Shown: one piece after another, positions 18,727 through 27,594 of the stretch
How the letters are laid out: each line of letters opens with the position of its first letter
How positions within the stretch are numbered: the stretch's first letter is position 1
NCBI GenBank assembly: GCA_001796335.1
Contig: MGMF01000023.1
Location: 209,900 to 273,570 of the forward strand
Source: Chloroflexi bacterium GWB2_49_20
GTDB lineage: Bacteria > Chloroflexota > Anaerolineae > Anaerolineales > Villigracilaceae
DNA length: 63,671 nt
Direction of reading: 5' to 3'
Translations under genes and position numbers: made by a program
The notes under the pieces: model-generated
What the model was told of the DNA's origin: nothing
The model's input: the letters and a program-made list of their open reading frames with translations, nothing else
The model's database searches: none

Positions 18727-19878
18727 TTATCTTAATTTTGCAAATAATTTTTCATATTCGGCTGCCACGGCATCCGGGTCATACAACTCAGCTAGCTTGT
18801 TTATATCACACCGGTATTTCTGCGGTTCAGAGAGCACCGCCAACAAGCCGCGCGCCAGGTCATTTGCATTCCCGATGGCTGCTACCTCGCCCATCGAGTG
18901 CATCCTGACAGGTTGGCGCACCCCCGGCAAAGCCGAGGCCACACAGGGCACGTTATTCAACATGGCCTCAATCTGCACCAACCCAAAAGCCTCGGTGGAG
19001 TTAAGTGATGGCACCACCAGCGCATCCAGGTTGGGATAAAAGGCTGCCATCTGTTGGGGACTTAAAACATCCAAGAATTTCCAATGCCCGCCTACTTCAT
19101 AATCCCGAATGCGTGGCATCAGGCGTTCGGCATACACCTGTTCCCCCATGACACCCTGGTACTGTCCGGCAAACAAGACCTGGGCATTTGGGAATTTCTC
19201 CAATATTTTAGGCATGGCATCCAGCAAAACCTCCACACCTTTTTCGGCTGCAAAGCGGGCTGCCATACCGATGACCGGCTTTCGAGTGGATACCTGGTTC
19301 TGTGCAGCAAACGTATCCACTGCCCCGGGCACTGCGGCTGGCAGTTCCACCGGGGGCAGGATCGGCTTCAATTTATGCCGGTAACGCGACAAGTATGCAG
19401 AATGATCCGCATAGTCTTGGGTATAGGTAACAATATGTGATGCCAGCATGCCAGCCATGTTGTTTTGGAACTGTACCACCAGGTTCACCATCCGGTTGAA
19501 TATGCCCGGTGGCAGCAGTAGATCACAGTGATATGTCAGAACGACTGATTTGCCAAACAGGCGCGCCCTGAATGCCACACCTGGCGCATCAAATTGCGGT
19601 AGATGCAGTTGCACCACATCGTTTTCCCACGCCAGCCTGGTGGCAACCAACCCAAAGGTAGGCGCCAGTACGCCTTTGCTGATTCGGACTGCCACTGGCA
19701 GACGAATTACTTTTATCCCGTCGAGTATTTCCTGACGGGGCAGGCTTTTATCATATTGTGTGGTTAAAACAGTCACATCATGGCCACGCCGGGCAAACGC
19801 ACGTGCCAGCCGTTCAGCATAAATGGTCAGACCAGAGGTGTGGGGGCGGTAATAAGTCAGTACAGTCAGGATCTTCAA
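18727..19878 (-). CDS. GT4 family glycosyltransferase
   Basis: A 383-residue GT-B fold retaining glycosyltransferase using nucleotide-sugar donors at the cytosolic face. The N-terminal half starts MKILTVLTYYRPHTSGLTIY and contains the acceptor domain with the GHDVTVLTTQYD strand. The donor half has RKPVIGMAARFAAEKGVEVL (~200) and the E-X7-E motif in STEAFGLVQIEAML (~290). The start is TTG at 19878, supported by TGGAG nine bases upstream and by the family-typical N-terminus right after it; no ATG fits. With the two methyltransferases downstream it likely helps to make a lipid-linked glycan. Confidence 0.9.
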   Translation of the reverse strand: MKILTVLTYYRPHTSGLTIYAERLARAFARRGHDVTVLTTQYDKSLPRQEILDGIKVIRLPVAVRISKGVLAPTFGLVATRLAWENDVVQLHLPQFDAPGVAFRARLFGKSVVLTYHCDLLLPPGIFNRMVNLVVQFQNNMAGMLASHIVTYTQDYADHSAYLSRYRHKLKPILPPVELPAAVPGAVDTFAAQNQVSTRKPVIGMAARFAAEKGVEVLLDAMPKILEKFPNAQVLFAGQYQGVMGEQVYAERLMPRIRDYEVGGHWKFLDVLSPQQMAAFYPNLDALVVPSLNSTEAFGLVQIEAMLNNVPCVASALPGVRQPVRMHSMGEVAAIGNANDLARGLLAVLSEPQKYRCDINKLAELYDPDAVAAEYEKLFAKLR

Positions 19879-19964
19879 TCAGTATTCTCCAGGCAGGGTT
19901 AATAAACAATGTATTCTATTCCAATAAATCAATCCTGGCAAAAGTCGTCTTTGGAAGGATCATT

Positions 19965-19985
19965 GAAGATCTCTGTAAGATCTTC
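19965..19985. other. Short perfect hairpin between GT4 and zinc exporter genes
   Basis: GAAGATCT-CTGTA-AGATCTTC: an 8-bp perfect stem with a 5-nt loop, in the 188-bp gap downstream of the CDF gene. Neither strand has a proper T-run after it, so it may be an mRNA-stability hairpin rather than a terminator. Confidence 0.4.
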
Positions 19986-20066
19986 CTTATCTTGTTCAAA
20001 GAAATGGCTGGAGTATAAAGGAGAGTTTGAAAGACAGGAGAATTCAGCGTCAGCAATTCCCCCGCA

Positions 20067-20987
20067 TTACCTGGCAAGTTCGCAATAAAGTTCAGGCGGA
20101 TTGCAACCTTCACATTCCAGTTGCAGAGTGGCATGCGCAACCCGGTACTTGCGACTCAATAAGTCAGCCAGGTCCGCCTGTATCCTGGTGCCCTGGCTGA
20201 TGGCAATATCCTCCGTCAGGATATGCGCTGAAAGCGTACGCATCGAATGGTTGATGCTCCAGATGTGCAGGTCATGCACTCCACATACCCCGTCAACACT
20301 CTGCATATCCACCAGCATGGCATCTACATCAATGTCCGCCGGGGTGGCTTCCATCAGAATATCTATGGATTCGCGTACAATCCCCCAGGCATTCCATAAG
20401 ATGAGGAAACCAATAAATACACTCACCAGCGGATCGATCCAGTTTAACCCGGTGAAATAAATGATCACTCCTGCTATAACCGCCCCGATGGTCGAAAGGA
20501 CATCTCCCAATAGGTGCAGGAAAGCACTGCGCATGTTCAAGTCGTGCTGCGAGCCACGTCTGACCAACAAGGCGGTCACCAGGTTGACAATGACTGCCAA
20601 TACAGCCACAGTGATCATTAACCCCGCTTGTACATCTGGCGGGGACAAAAAGCGTTTATAGGCTTCATAGAAGATTCCCAGTGCGATCAACACCAGGGAG
20701 GTGGAGTTTACCAGGGCTACCAGGATCCCGGCCCGATGATAACCGAATGTCCGGCGGGCATGGGATGGCTGCGTTGCCAATCGCAGCGCCCACCAGCTAA
20801 GAGCCAGTGCCAGTACATCGGTGAAGTTGTGGGCGGCATCGGTTAATATTGCCAGCGAATTCGAGAGGATCCCAAAAAACACCTCAACAAATACAAAGGC
20901 CAGGGTGATACCAAGCGAGATTGCCAGACGTTGAATGGCGCTTTTTGTCAGATCTTTGATATGCAAATGCGGATGTGTTTCTTCCAT
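20067..20987 (-). CDS. Cation diffusion facilitator, probable zinc exporter (CzcD/ZitB-like)
   Basis: A 306-residue inner-membrane antiporter with six helices and a C-terminal cytosolic domain (~215-306). The transport-site residues are visible: HNFTD in helix 2 (LTDAAHNFTDVLALALS) and HLLGD in helix 5 (SAFLHLLGDVLSTIG). A histidine in both HXXXD pairs is typical of the zinc subgroup. A short His-containing N-terminus (THPHLHIKD) and a C-terminal ECEGC also fit metal handling. A TATAAT box lies 16 nt before the ATG, with no Shine-Dalgarno sequence, so it probably has its own promoter rather than belonging to the glycan operon around it. Confidence 0.93.
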   Translation of the reverse strand: MEETHPHLHIKDLTKSAIQRLAISLGITLAFVFVEVFFGILSNSLAILTDAAHNFTDVLALALSWWALRLATQPSHARRTFGYHRAGILVALVNSTSLVLIALGIFYEAYKRFLSPPDVQAGLMITVAVLAVIVNLVTALLVRRGSQHDLNMRSAFLHLLGDVLSTIGAVIAGVIIYFTGLNWIDPLVSVFIGFLILWNAWGIVRESIDILMEATPADIDVDAMLVDMQSVDGVCGVHDLHIWSINHSMRTLSAHILTEDIAISQGTRIQADLADLLSRKYRVAHATLQLECEGCNPPELYCELAR

Positions 20988-21042
20988 TTTACTAACCAGA
21001 GTGATTATAATCCAGCAAACAGAGTTGCTGGAACGATCATTC

Positions 21043-22068
21043 TCAGAACAAGTGCCTGTTTTCCAACACCCAGTTGAATAATCTCTTCACCCCTTCTTCC
21101 ACATTGATTTTTGGTTTCCAGCCCAGTTCGCTTTCTGCTTTGCGGATATCTGCCACAAAGACCTTCTGGTCACCGGGTCTCCAATCGCCATGTGTTACCG
21201 GGATAGGTTTACCAAGCAATTTTTCCAACATGGGTCCAAATTCCGCCCAGACCGAGATCACGTTGTTTGAGCCGCCGCCCAGGTTGTAGACTCTTCCTTT
21301 TACTTTTTCAATATTTGCAATGACGGCATCATAAGCATCCAGCAGGTCATCTACATGCAGCACATCGCGTACCTGTTTCCCGTCACCATAAATGCTGATT
21401 TTTCGTCCGGTGATGGCCGCGATGACCATCCAGGCCAGCCAGCCCTGGTCTTCAACCCCAAATTGACGGGGACCATAAATACAGCTCTGTCGAAAAACTA
21501 CGCTCCGCAAACCATAAATGCGGGAGTAATCCCGAACATACTGATCGCCGGCGCCCTTGCTGCAACCATATGGAGAATGAAAATCCAGGGGTTGGGTTTC
21601 CGGGCATCCCAAAGGAAGATTCTCATAACGCCAGCGGGTGGAAGCCTCCACCGCTGGCACATCTTCCATCTCACCATAAACTTTATTCGTGGAGGCAAAC
21701 AAAACAACCGGATCCCGCCCTGAACTGCGGGCTGCTTCTATTACATTGAAGGTGCCCTGGGCATTGATCTCAAAATCTTCTCGCGGTTGCAAAACCGAGG
21801 TGGTCACTGCCACTTGTGCAGCCAAATGTACGATGACATCCGCCTGGCGTGCCTTTTCAGCCAGGAGATCTGCATCACGCACATCCCCGGCAACCAGTTG
21901 GAACGCGTTATCTCCATGGGTTTCTTTCAGCCATTTTATATTCAGCGGGGCACCAGCCCTGCTAAGGTTATCGTAAATGGTGACCTTCGCCTTACGCTGC
22001 AATAGACGATTGACATAATTGGAACCGATGAAACCAGCCCCACCTGTAATAAAATATTCAACAGACAT
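21043..22068 (-). CDS. NAD-dependent sugar epimerase, RfbE (CDP-paratose 2-epimerase)-like
   Basis: A 341-residue extended short-chain dehydrogenase. The NAD motif is ITGGAGFIGSNYVNRLL (residues 7-23), and the catalytic triad is in FASTNKVYG and HSPYGCSKGAGDQYVRDY (YxxxK with K~175). RQSCIYGPRQFGVEDQGW is close to what I recall of CDP-paratose/tyvelose 2-epimerases, more than of UDP-glucose 4-epimerases. It would make a nucleotide sugar for the surface glycan. The start has GGAGTA in front and lies 2 nt after the flippase-like gene. No other CDP-dideoxyhexose gene is in the window, so the exact sugar stays open. Confidence 0.85.
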   Translation of the reverse strand: MSVEYFITGGAGFIGSNYVNRLLQRKAKVTIYDNLSRAGAPLNIKWLKETHGDNAFQLVAGDVRDADLLAEKARQADVIVHLAAQVAVTTSVLQPREDFEINAQGTFNVIEAARSSGRDPVVLFASTNKVYGEMEDVPAVEASTRWRYENLPLGCPETQPLDFHSPYGCSKGAGDQYVRDYSRIYGLRSVVFRQSCIYGPRQFGVEDQGWLAWMVIAAITGRKISIYGDGKQVRDVLHVDDLLDAYDAVIANIEKVKGRVYNLGGGSNNVISVWAEFGPMLEKLLGKPIPVTHGDWRPGDQKVFVADIRKAESELGWKPKINVEEGVKRLFNWVLENRHLF

Positions 22069-22070
22069 TT

Positions 22071-23090
22071 CTACTCCAAATTTTCACTCTGGGTTGATCT
22101 GGCTCGAAATCGGGTTACATCCCGGTAAAGCCCCGCCAGGGTCTGACCTTCCGTGCTCAATGCGATCAAGGCAGGCACTCCAGTGACCAGATAGTTAAAC
22201 AGCCGCATCACCACTACAAAAGCCGCAGCTGTATCAATATTTTGGGTAAGCATGGCGATCGCTCCACCTACTGCAGCGTCCAGTGTTCCAATCGCACCCG
22301 GCAGAGAAGGGATTGCACCTCCAAAAGCGGCCGCACCCAGGCTGAACATGGCCCAGGTCAAATTTGCCTGTGGGAAAAAAGCCCGCACCAGAATAAAATA
22401 TTGTCCGATTGCGATCAGCCAGTTGATCGTCATCCAGAACAGGAATTTGGCAAACAATCGGAAATCGGTCAGCACCACCAATCCTTCAAAAAAAGGGTCC
22501 AGGATACTTCCGCCAATCTGATGCAATTTTGGCCATCGCAGGCTGAGATTTTGAAAGACTTTCCCGGCCCAGATACGATTGCGGGCCAGGATAAAAAGGG
22601 AAAGCAACCCGACCAGCATCACGCCGCCAACAACATATCCGATCCGCTCTGCTCCAGATACACCCAACACAAATGGAACCGATAACACCAGGATGCCTGC
22701 TGAAAACATCAAATCCAGCACCCTTTCGATCACGATCGTGGGGAGAATTTCCATGAAGCGCAGATCAGTCTTGCGGCTGAGCAGGAAAGCCCGGCCTACC
22801 TCTCCCAATCTGAAAGGGAGGAAATTGTTCATCAAATAGCCTTCACTCAGGCAAAAAAAGGTCACCCGATAGGAAGGTCGATTTTGAAGCAGGGTTCTCC
22901 AGACAATTCCGCGCACCAAAAACCAGGTGATGCTGCCAGCCAGCGCCAACAGCAGTAAGCGATAATCCGCCTTGCGTAATGCAGTCCAGACTGCACCCAG
23001 ATCCACCAAATATAATATTACCCCTAATAACACTAGGCTGAGGACTGTCCCTGGCAGCCATCGGCGCGCAGATTTCCAGAAATTAGTCAT
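22071..23090 (-). CDS. Lysylphosphatidylglycerol synthase TM-region / UPF0104 family membrane protein
   Basis: A 339-residue protein with about eight membrane helices and no soluble catalytic domain. It fits the LPG_synthase_TM (YbhN/AglD-like) family, often encoded with glycosyltransferases. Conserved features include RLGEVGRAFLLSRK (~100) and GAIPSLPGAIGTLDAAVGGA (~270). Relatives flip charged lipids or lipid-linked sugars across the membrane, or act with a glycosyltransferase; which applies here is unknown. A strong GAGGGGAGG ribosome-binding site precedes ATG 23090. It is followed 2 nt later by the epimerase, so the two form an operon. Confidence 0.85.
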   Translation of the reverse strand: MTNFWKSARRWLPGTVLSLVLLGVILYLVDLGAVWTALRKADYRLLLLALAGSITWFLVRGIVWRTLLQNRPSYRVTFFCLSEGYLMNNFLPFRLGEVGRAFLLSRKTDLRFMEILPTIVIERVLDLMFSAGILVLSVPFVLGVSGAERIGYVVGGVMLVGLLSLFILARNRIWAGKVFQNLSLRWPKLHQIGGSILDPFFEGLVVLTDFRLFAKFLFWMTINWLIAIGQYFILVRAFFPQANLTWAMFSLGAAAFGGAIPSLPGAIGTLDAAVGGAIAMLTQNIDTAAAFVVVMRLFNYLVTGVPALIALSTEGQTLAGLYRDVTRFRARSTQSENLE

Positions 23091-23165
23091 TGCCTCCCCT
23101 CACACTAATGGTTCCAAAAGAATTCCAACCCCAGGCTTCGCAGAAATTCATGCGCCTGGTAAACA

Positions 23166-24965
23166 TTAATCATCTTCCAGGCTTAGGATTGCCATAAAAG
23201 CCTCCTGCGGGATCTCTACATTGCCAACCATTTTAAGACGTTTTTTACCCTTCTTTTGTTTCTCCAGCAACTTCTTCTTTCGGGAGATATCACCCCCATA
23301 ACATTTAGCCAGCACATCCTTTCGCACAGCCTTGACAATTGCCTTGGAGATAATGCGTCCACCCGAGGAAGCCTGGATGGCTACATCAAACATTTGGCGC
23401 GGAATGATTTCCTTAAGTTTGGTGATCATGCGCTGCCCTTTATGGAAAGCGTCCTTCTGGTGAACAATGGCTGCCAGAGCATCCACTGCATCACCATTCA
23501 CCAGGATATCCAATTTCTGCAATTTATCCATTCGGTATTCTATAAACTGATAATCCAAAGAAGCATAACCACGTGTGCGCGATTTAAGTTCATCGAAAAA
23601 GTCGACGATAATTTCAGAGAGAGGAATTTCATAATTTAATTGCACGCGGTGGGGAGCAGGGTATTCCTGGCTTTTATAAATACCACGCCGTTTTGTGACC
23701 AATTCCATGATCGGACCATAATAATCTGTTGGGGTGATCACCTGGATTTCCATCCATGGTTCGCGTACTTCCACGATTTGATTTTCTTCCGGAAGCGCAG
23801 CTGGTGAATCGATCACTACGGTCGTCCCATCGCGAAGCTGAACTTCATATTCCACGGTTGGAGCAGTGAATACCATGTTCAGGTCATATTCCCTCTCCAG
23901 GCGCTCCTGGATTATTTCCATGTGGAATAGACCCAGAAAACCTGCACGAAACCCAAATCCAAGCGCCTGGGAGGTTTCAGGGCTGAAGGTCAGGGATGCA
24001 TCGTTCAGTTGCAGCTTTTCAAGCGAGTCTCGTAATTCCGGATAATCATCCGGCTCAGCCGGGTAGATACCCGCAAAAACCATCGGCTTGGGATGAAGAT
24101 AACCAGGCAAAGGTGCAGCGGATGGGTTTACAGACTGTGTGATGGTGTCTCCCACCCGGCATTCATGCACGGTTTTGAAACCGGTGGCAATGTACCCCAC
24201 TTCTCCAGCAATCAATCTTTTGACAGGTTTCATGCCCGGCGAGAAAATACCAATTTCAACCGGCTTCAAATCAAAGTGAGTTGACATCATGCGCAAGGTG
24301 TCGGTCGCTCCAATGGCTCCCTCTACCACCCGGATATAGGCAATCACACCTTTATAAGAGTCATAATGGGAGTCAAATACCAAAGCTTGCAATGCAGCCT
24401 TTTCATCGCCACTGGGAGGCGGAGTTTTCTCGACAATGGCCTCCAAAACAGCTTCCACGTTGGTACCCGCTTTGGCCGAAACCCGGATCACACTGCTGGC
24501 AGGCACACCCAGCAAACTGCTGATATCCTCAGCCACTTCGTCTGGAACTGCGGAAACCAGGTCAACTTTGTTAATGACTGGGATGATCTCCAGGTTGGCA
24601 TCAATCGCGGAATACAGGTTCGCCAGAGTTTGGGCTTCAATACCCTGGGTGGCATCCACAACCAGCACAGCACTTTCACAGGCGTTTAAAGCCCGGCTTA
24701 CCTCGTAGCCAAAATCCACATGTCCGGGCGTATCGATCAAGTTGAGGGCATAAGTCTTGCCATCCCGGGCTGTATAATCCATATGCACAGCGGAGGCTTT
24801 AATCGTAACGCCCTTCTCACGTTCAATGTCCATGCTGTCCAGCACTTGTTCGGTCATCTCACGTTCAGATATTGTGCCGGTAACCTGCAAGAGCCGGTCA
24901 GCCAGCGTGGATTTGCCGTGATCGATATGAGCGATGATACAAAAGTTACGAATATTGGATGTCAT
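23166..24965 (-). CDS. lepA: Elongation factor 4 (back-translocating GTPase LepA)
   Basis: A 599-residue ribosome-associated GTPase. G1 is [14 protein letters not shown] (~residue 13), G3 DTPGHVDFG (~78) and G4 NKVDL (~132). The C-terminal LepA-specific domain ends [20 protein letters not shown], as in known LepA. EF4 binds stalled or mis-set ribosomes and influences assembly and translation under stress. Upstream, TAATAT lies exactly 6 nt before the ATG, so the transcript may begin at the start codon (leaderless). A 19-bp perfect hairpin stands ~50 bp further upstream. Confidence 0.98.
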   Translation of the reverse strand: MTSNIRNFCIIAHIDHGKSTLADRLLQVTGTISEREMTEQVLDSMDIEREKGVTIKASAVHMDYTARDGKTYALNLIDTPGHVDFGYEVSRALNACESAVLVVDATQGIEAQTLANLYSAIDANLEIIPVINKVDLVSAVPDEVAEDISSLLGVPASSVIRVSAKAGTNVEAVLEAIVEKTPPPSGDEKAALQALVFDSHYDSYKGVIAYIRVVEGAIGATDTLRMMSTHFDLKPVEIGIFSPGMKPVKRLIAGEVGYIATGFKTVHECRVGDTITQSVNPSAAPLPGYLHPKPMVFAGIYPAEPDDYPELRDSLEKLQLNDASLTFSPETSQALGFGFRAGFLGLFHMEIIQERLEREYDLNMVFTAPTVEYEVQLRDGTTVVIDSPAALPEENQIVEVREPWMEIQVITPTDYYGPIMELVTKRRGIYKSQEYPAPHRVQLNYEIPLSEIIVDFFDELKSRTRGYASLDYQFIEYRMDKLQKLDILVNGDAVDALAAIVHQKDAFHKGQRMITKLKEIIPRQMFDVAIQASSGGRIISKAIVKAVRKDVLAKCYGGDISRKKKLLEKQKKGKKRLKMVGNVEIPQEAFMAILSLEDD

Positions 24966-25015
24966 GCAGTTATATTATTCTTCCCGGTATATCATCTCGA
25001 TAATTCGGGGAAAGG

Positions 25016-25056
25016 TTGGGGTGAGAAAGCGAGCGAAGCTCGCTTTCTCACCCCAA
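25016..25056. repeat. 19-bp perfect inverted repeat (hairpin) upstream of lepA
   Basis: TTGGGGTGAGAAAGCGAGC, 3-nt loop GAA, then its exact reverse complement (25038-25056). There is no T-run on either side, so it is not a usual terminator. It could be a genomic repeat unit, a protein-binding palindrome or a stable RNA hairpin. Confidence 0.8.
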
Positions 25057-25151
25057 CACCCCCACTTTTCTTATAAGTTACTGATGGGTGTCTAAAACAA
25101 GATATATCAATGGTCTGTTGATGATGGCATGCTTCGGAAGCGTTGGGTTTT

Positions 25152-25180
25152 CCCGGCCAGTCTATCTTTCCCTGGCCGGG
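25152..25180. terminator. Hairpin after the PH/SHOCT gene
   Basis: CCCGGCCAG, 11-nt loop, CTGGCCGGG: a 9-bp GC-rich stem about 50 nt past the stop of the SHOCT gene. The plus-strand side ends in TTTGTATT; the minus-strand side lacks a T-run, so its value as a terminator for the minus-strand gene is doubtful. Confidence 0.45.
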
Positions 25181-25227
25181 TTTGTATTATCTATATGCGC
25201 TATTTGTTTTTTATGCTTTCCGGGAGA

Positions 25228-25863
25228 TCAGAGTTTAGCCAGGAGAGCAGCCTTCTTTTGCTGGAATTCCTCTTCGGAGAGAACGCCCTGCTTGCGCAAT
25301 TCATCCAACTTGGCGATCATTGCTGGAATGTCCTGGGAGATTTGAGGATGAAATCCATTTTCATCGTAACCAAGTTTTTCCTTGGCATTCAACATGGCTG
25401 TTTTAAAATGTACTGGATCGCCTATCCGTTGAAATATATTCACACCCAGCTCGCTGGCGGTCAGGATCTCCACATTGCCGTAATCAAAAATTCTCCCAAA
25501 GAAAGATTGACTCATCTTGACATCATTTACTTTTTCCAACGACGAGTCAATCACATTCTTGTTGATAATACCATTCACCTGCATCACCCTCCGGTTGCTG
25601 ACAATATACTGGCGGTTGTACCAGATCAGGATATCCCGCACCATACTCACCACAGGGATCAGGATGACAATACATCCGATTGCCACGATTAAAATTGTTA
25701 AAAGCGGGAATGAAATTACTCCTGCAATAACTGCTGCCAGCAGCAGCAGGATGATAAATAACTCAGCCAGGATCATGCCAAAGAGCACGAACCAATGCTG
25801 GCGGGTCACCAACAAAATTTTTTCATTTTGTCCCAACATTTCATTAATATATTTGTTTTTCAT
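25228..25863 (-). CDS. Membrane protein with bacterial PH domain and C-terminal SHOCT motif
   Basis: A 211-residue protein. Two adjacent membrane helices (~25-70) are followed by a bacterial PH-like domain (~75-150) with the typical WYNRQYIVSNRRVMQVNGII pattern. The C-terminus IPAMIAKLDELRKQGVLSEE plus EFQQKKAALLAKL (~180-211) is a clear SHOCT motif, a short helical tail found at the ends of many membrane or multi-domain proteins. Its role is unknown; SHOCT is thought to aid oligomerisation. GAGGCGAC precedes the ATG. It stands alone between hairpins and the tlyA gene. Confidence 0.85.
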   Translation of the reverse strand: MKNKYINEMLGQNEKILLVTRQHWFVLFGMILAELFIILLLLAAVIAGVISFPLLTILIVAIGCIVILIPVVSMVRDILIWYNRQYIVSNRRVMQVNGIINKNVIDSSLEKVNDVKMSQSFFGRIFDYGNVEILTASELGVNIFQRIGDPVHFKTAMLNAKEKLGYDENGFHPQISQDIPAMIAKLDELRKQGVLSEEEFQQKKAALLAKL

Positions 25864-25915
25864 GTCGCCTCTTATTTTTTCTACAAGAAAGTGTAAAGGA
25901 ATAAATAGTTAAATG

Positions 25916-26692
25916 CTATTTTATCATAGCCACTGCGATCAACTCTTCTACATCACAGTCCAACCCGGGGAAATTAAGGCATGCCAGGAATTCCACATTT
26001 CCTTTGGGACCCAATAAAGGAGATCGTACCAATCCCTGTACGCCATATCCCTGCGTTTGGGCAAATGTCAAAATATCCACTAAAACCTGCTTGTGAATTT
26101 CAGGGTCCCGGATGACACCATCGCCTCTGGAAACTTCTTTCTTCCCTGCCTCAAATTGAGGCTTGACCAGGGTTACGACTACGGCAGGTGTTGATAACCA
26201 GTTTTTTACAACCGGTAACAAAGTTTTCAGTGATATGAAGGATGCATCGATGCACACAAACTGGACCTCTTCCGGCAGTCGTTCCACATAGCGGGCATTG
26301 GTTTGCTCCATGACTATCACATCAGACCGCTGACGCATTTTCCAGTGAAGAATGCCTTTGCCAACGTCAATGGCATACACTTTCCTGGCGCCATTCTGCA
26401 ACAGGCAGTCGGTAAAACCTCCTGTCGAAGCTCCAACATCTGCACAGGTTCGTCCGGTGACGCTGATATTAAAAGCCTGCAAGGCTGCTTCCAATTTTTC
26501 ACCTCCGCGTGAAACAAACCTGGGACCATGATCCAGGCTGATATCCATATCCGTCTCAACGCTCGCCGAAGACTTTAATACCACTTCCCCGTTCACGCGC
26601 ACCTGCCCCGCCATCACCATGCGTTGCGCCAGGCTGCGGGATTCCACCAAGCCACGCTCCACCATCAGGAGATCCAACCGTGTTTTTACCAT
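25916..26692 (-). CDS. tlyA: TlyA family rRNA 2'-O-methyltransferase
   Basis: A 258-residue protein with an N-terminal S4 RNA-binding domain (RLDLLMVERGLVESRSLAQR, residues 4-23, to ~60) and a FtsJ-type methyltransferase domain (~65-240). The SAM motif is CADVGASTGGFTDCLLQNGA. TlyA proteins 2'-O-methylate rRNA cytidines and control sensitivity to capreomycin-type drugs; old annotation calls them hemolysins. ATG 26692 is the first base triplet inside a palindrome shared with the divergent ubiA-family gene; a TAAAAT box 6 nt upstream suggests a leaderless mRNA. Confidence 0.95.
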   Translation of the reverse strand: MVKTRLDLLMVERGLVESRSLAQRMVMAGQVRVNGEVVLKSSASVETDMDISLDHGPRFVSRGGEKLEAALQAFNISVTGRTCADVGASTGGFTDCLLQNGARKVYAIDVGKGILHWKMRQRSDVIVMEQTNARYVERLPEEVQFVCIDASFISLKTLLPVVKNWLSTPAVVVTLVKPQFEAGKKEVSRGDGVIRDPEIHKQVLVDILTFAQTQGYGVQGLVRSPLLGPKGNVEFLACLNFPGLDCDVEELIAVAMIK

Positions 26693-26730
26693 GCCTGTAT
26701 TTTACCGCTTTCGGGTAAAATACAGGCATG
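26690..26730. promoter_or_regulatory. Symmetric divergent promoter palindrome joining two start codons
   Basis: A 17-bp arm (26690-26706), a 7-nt spacer and the exact reverse complement (26714-26730). The outer three bases of each arm are the start codons of tlyA (minus) and the UbiA-family gene (plus). Each arm carries TAAAAT (ATTTTA at 26699-26704; TAAAAT at 26716-26721) exactly six bases before its ATG, so both mRNAs would start at the A of ATG. No good -35 box is seen. Confidence 0.75.
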
Positions 26731-27594
26731 CTTTCGGCCTTGATTAAAACCATGCGGATACGCCAATGGACCAAAAATGCCCTGGTCTTTTTTGCCCTGG
26801 TTTTTGACAAGCAATTGTTCCAACCGAATGCCTTGTTGCGGACTGCAGGCGGTTTCATTTTATTCTGCCTTCTATCCAGTGCTGTTTACATATTTAATGA
26901 TCTTTCTGATATCGAAGCGGACCGACAGCACCCAAACAAGAAAAACCGTCCTCTGCCCTCAGGCAAACTTCCCATCAACTTGGCTCGCGCTGCCGGTATC
27001 TTCCTGGTTATCCTGGTAATGCCGTTGGGTTACCTGCTCTCTCCCTTCTTTGCGGCAGTCTTGCTGGCTTATTTGTTACTGATGCTGGCTTATTCCAAAT
27101 GGCTCAAACATATCCCCATCCTGGATGTGCTGATTATCTCCGCAGGGTTCGTATTGCGGGTACATGCCGGTGTGACTTTGATCACGATTGAGCGCTTTTC
27201 TCCCTGGTTATATGTCGTTACCACCCTGGGCGCATTGTATTTGGGCTTTGGAAAACGGCGTGCCGAACTTGCTTTGCTCGCCGGTAATGCGAACTCCCAC
27301 CGCCGTGTGCTGGACGGGTATACTGTTCCATTGTTGGACCAATACATCCTGATCGTCTCCAGCACCACCATTGTGGCTTACAGCCTGTATACCTTCTCAG
27401 CACCCAACCTGCCTGCCAATCATTCCATGATGCTGACCATACCATTTGTTCTGTACGGGGTATTCCGTTACCTGTACCTCGTCCAATCCAAGCACGCCGG
27501 CGGAGCCCCGGAGGAGGTTCTGCTCTCCGACCGGCCTCTGCAGGTAACCATCCTGCTCTGGGGACTCGCCATATTGGGCGTCTTTTACCTATGA
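26728..27594 (+). CDS. UbiA-family polyprenyl-phosphate transferase (decaprenyl-phosphate phosphoribosyltransferase-like)
   Basis: A 288-residue protein with about eight membrane helices. MRIRQWTKNALVFFALVFD at the N-terminus and the metal/diphosphate-binding motif NDLSDIEAD (~residue 58) resemble the subgroup of UbiA enzymes that put phosphoribose on a polyprenyl phosphate (Rv3806c-like) rather than quinone prenyltransferases. This step feeds arabinose or ribose donors for cell-surface glycans. Its last four bases overlap the mevalonate kinase start (ATGA), so isoprenoid supply and prenyl-phosphate use are co-expressed. The start ATG lies in the divergent palindrome, probably leaderless. Quinone or heme prenyl transfer is the main alternative. 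Confidence 0.85.
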   Translation: MLSALIKTMRIRQWTKNALVFFALVFDKQLFQPNALLRTAGGFILFCLLSSAVYIFNDLSDIEADRQHPNKKNRPLPSGKLPINLARAAGIFLVILVMPLGYLLSPFFAAVLLAYLLLMLAYSKWLKHIPILDVLIISAGFVLRVHAGVTLITIERFSPWLYVVTTLGALYLGFGKRRAELALLAGNANSHRRVLDGYTVPLLDQYILIVSSTTIVAYSLYTFSAPNLPANHSMMLTIPFVLYGVFRYLYLVQSKHAGGAPEEVLLSDRPLQVTILLWGLAILGVFYL

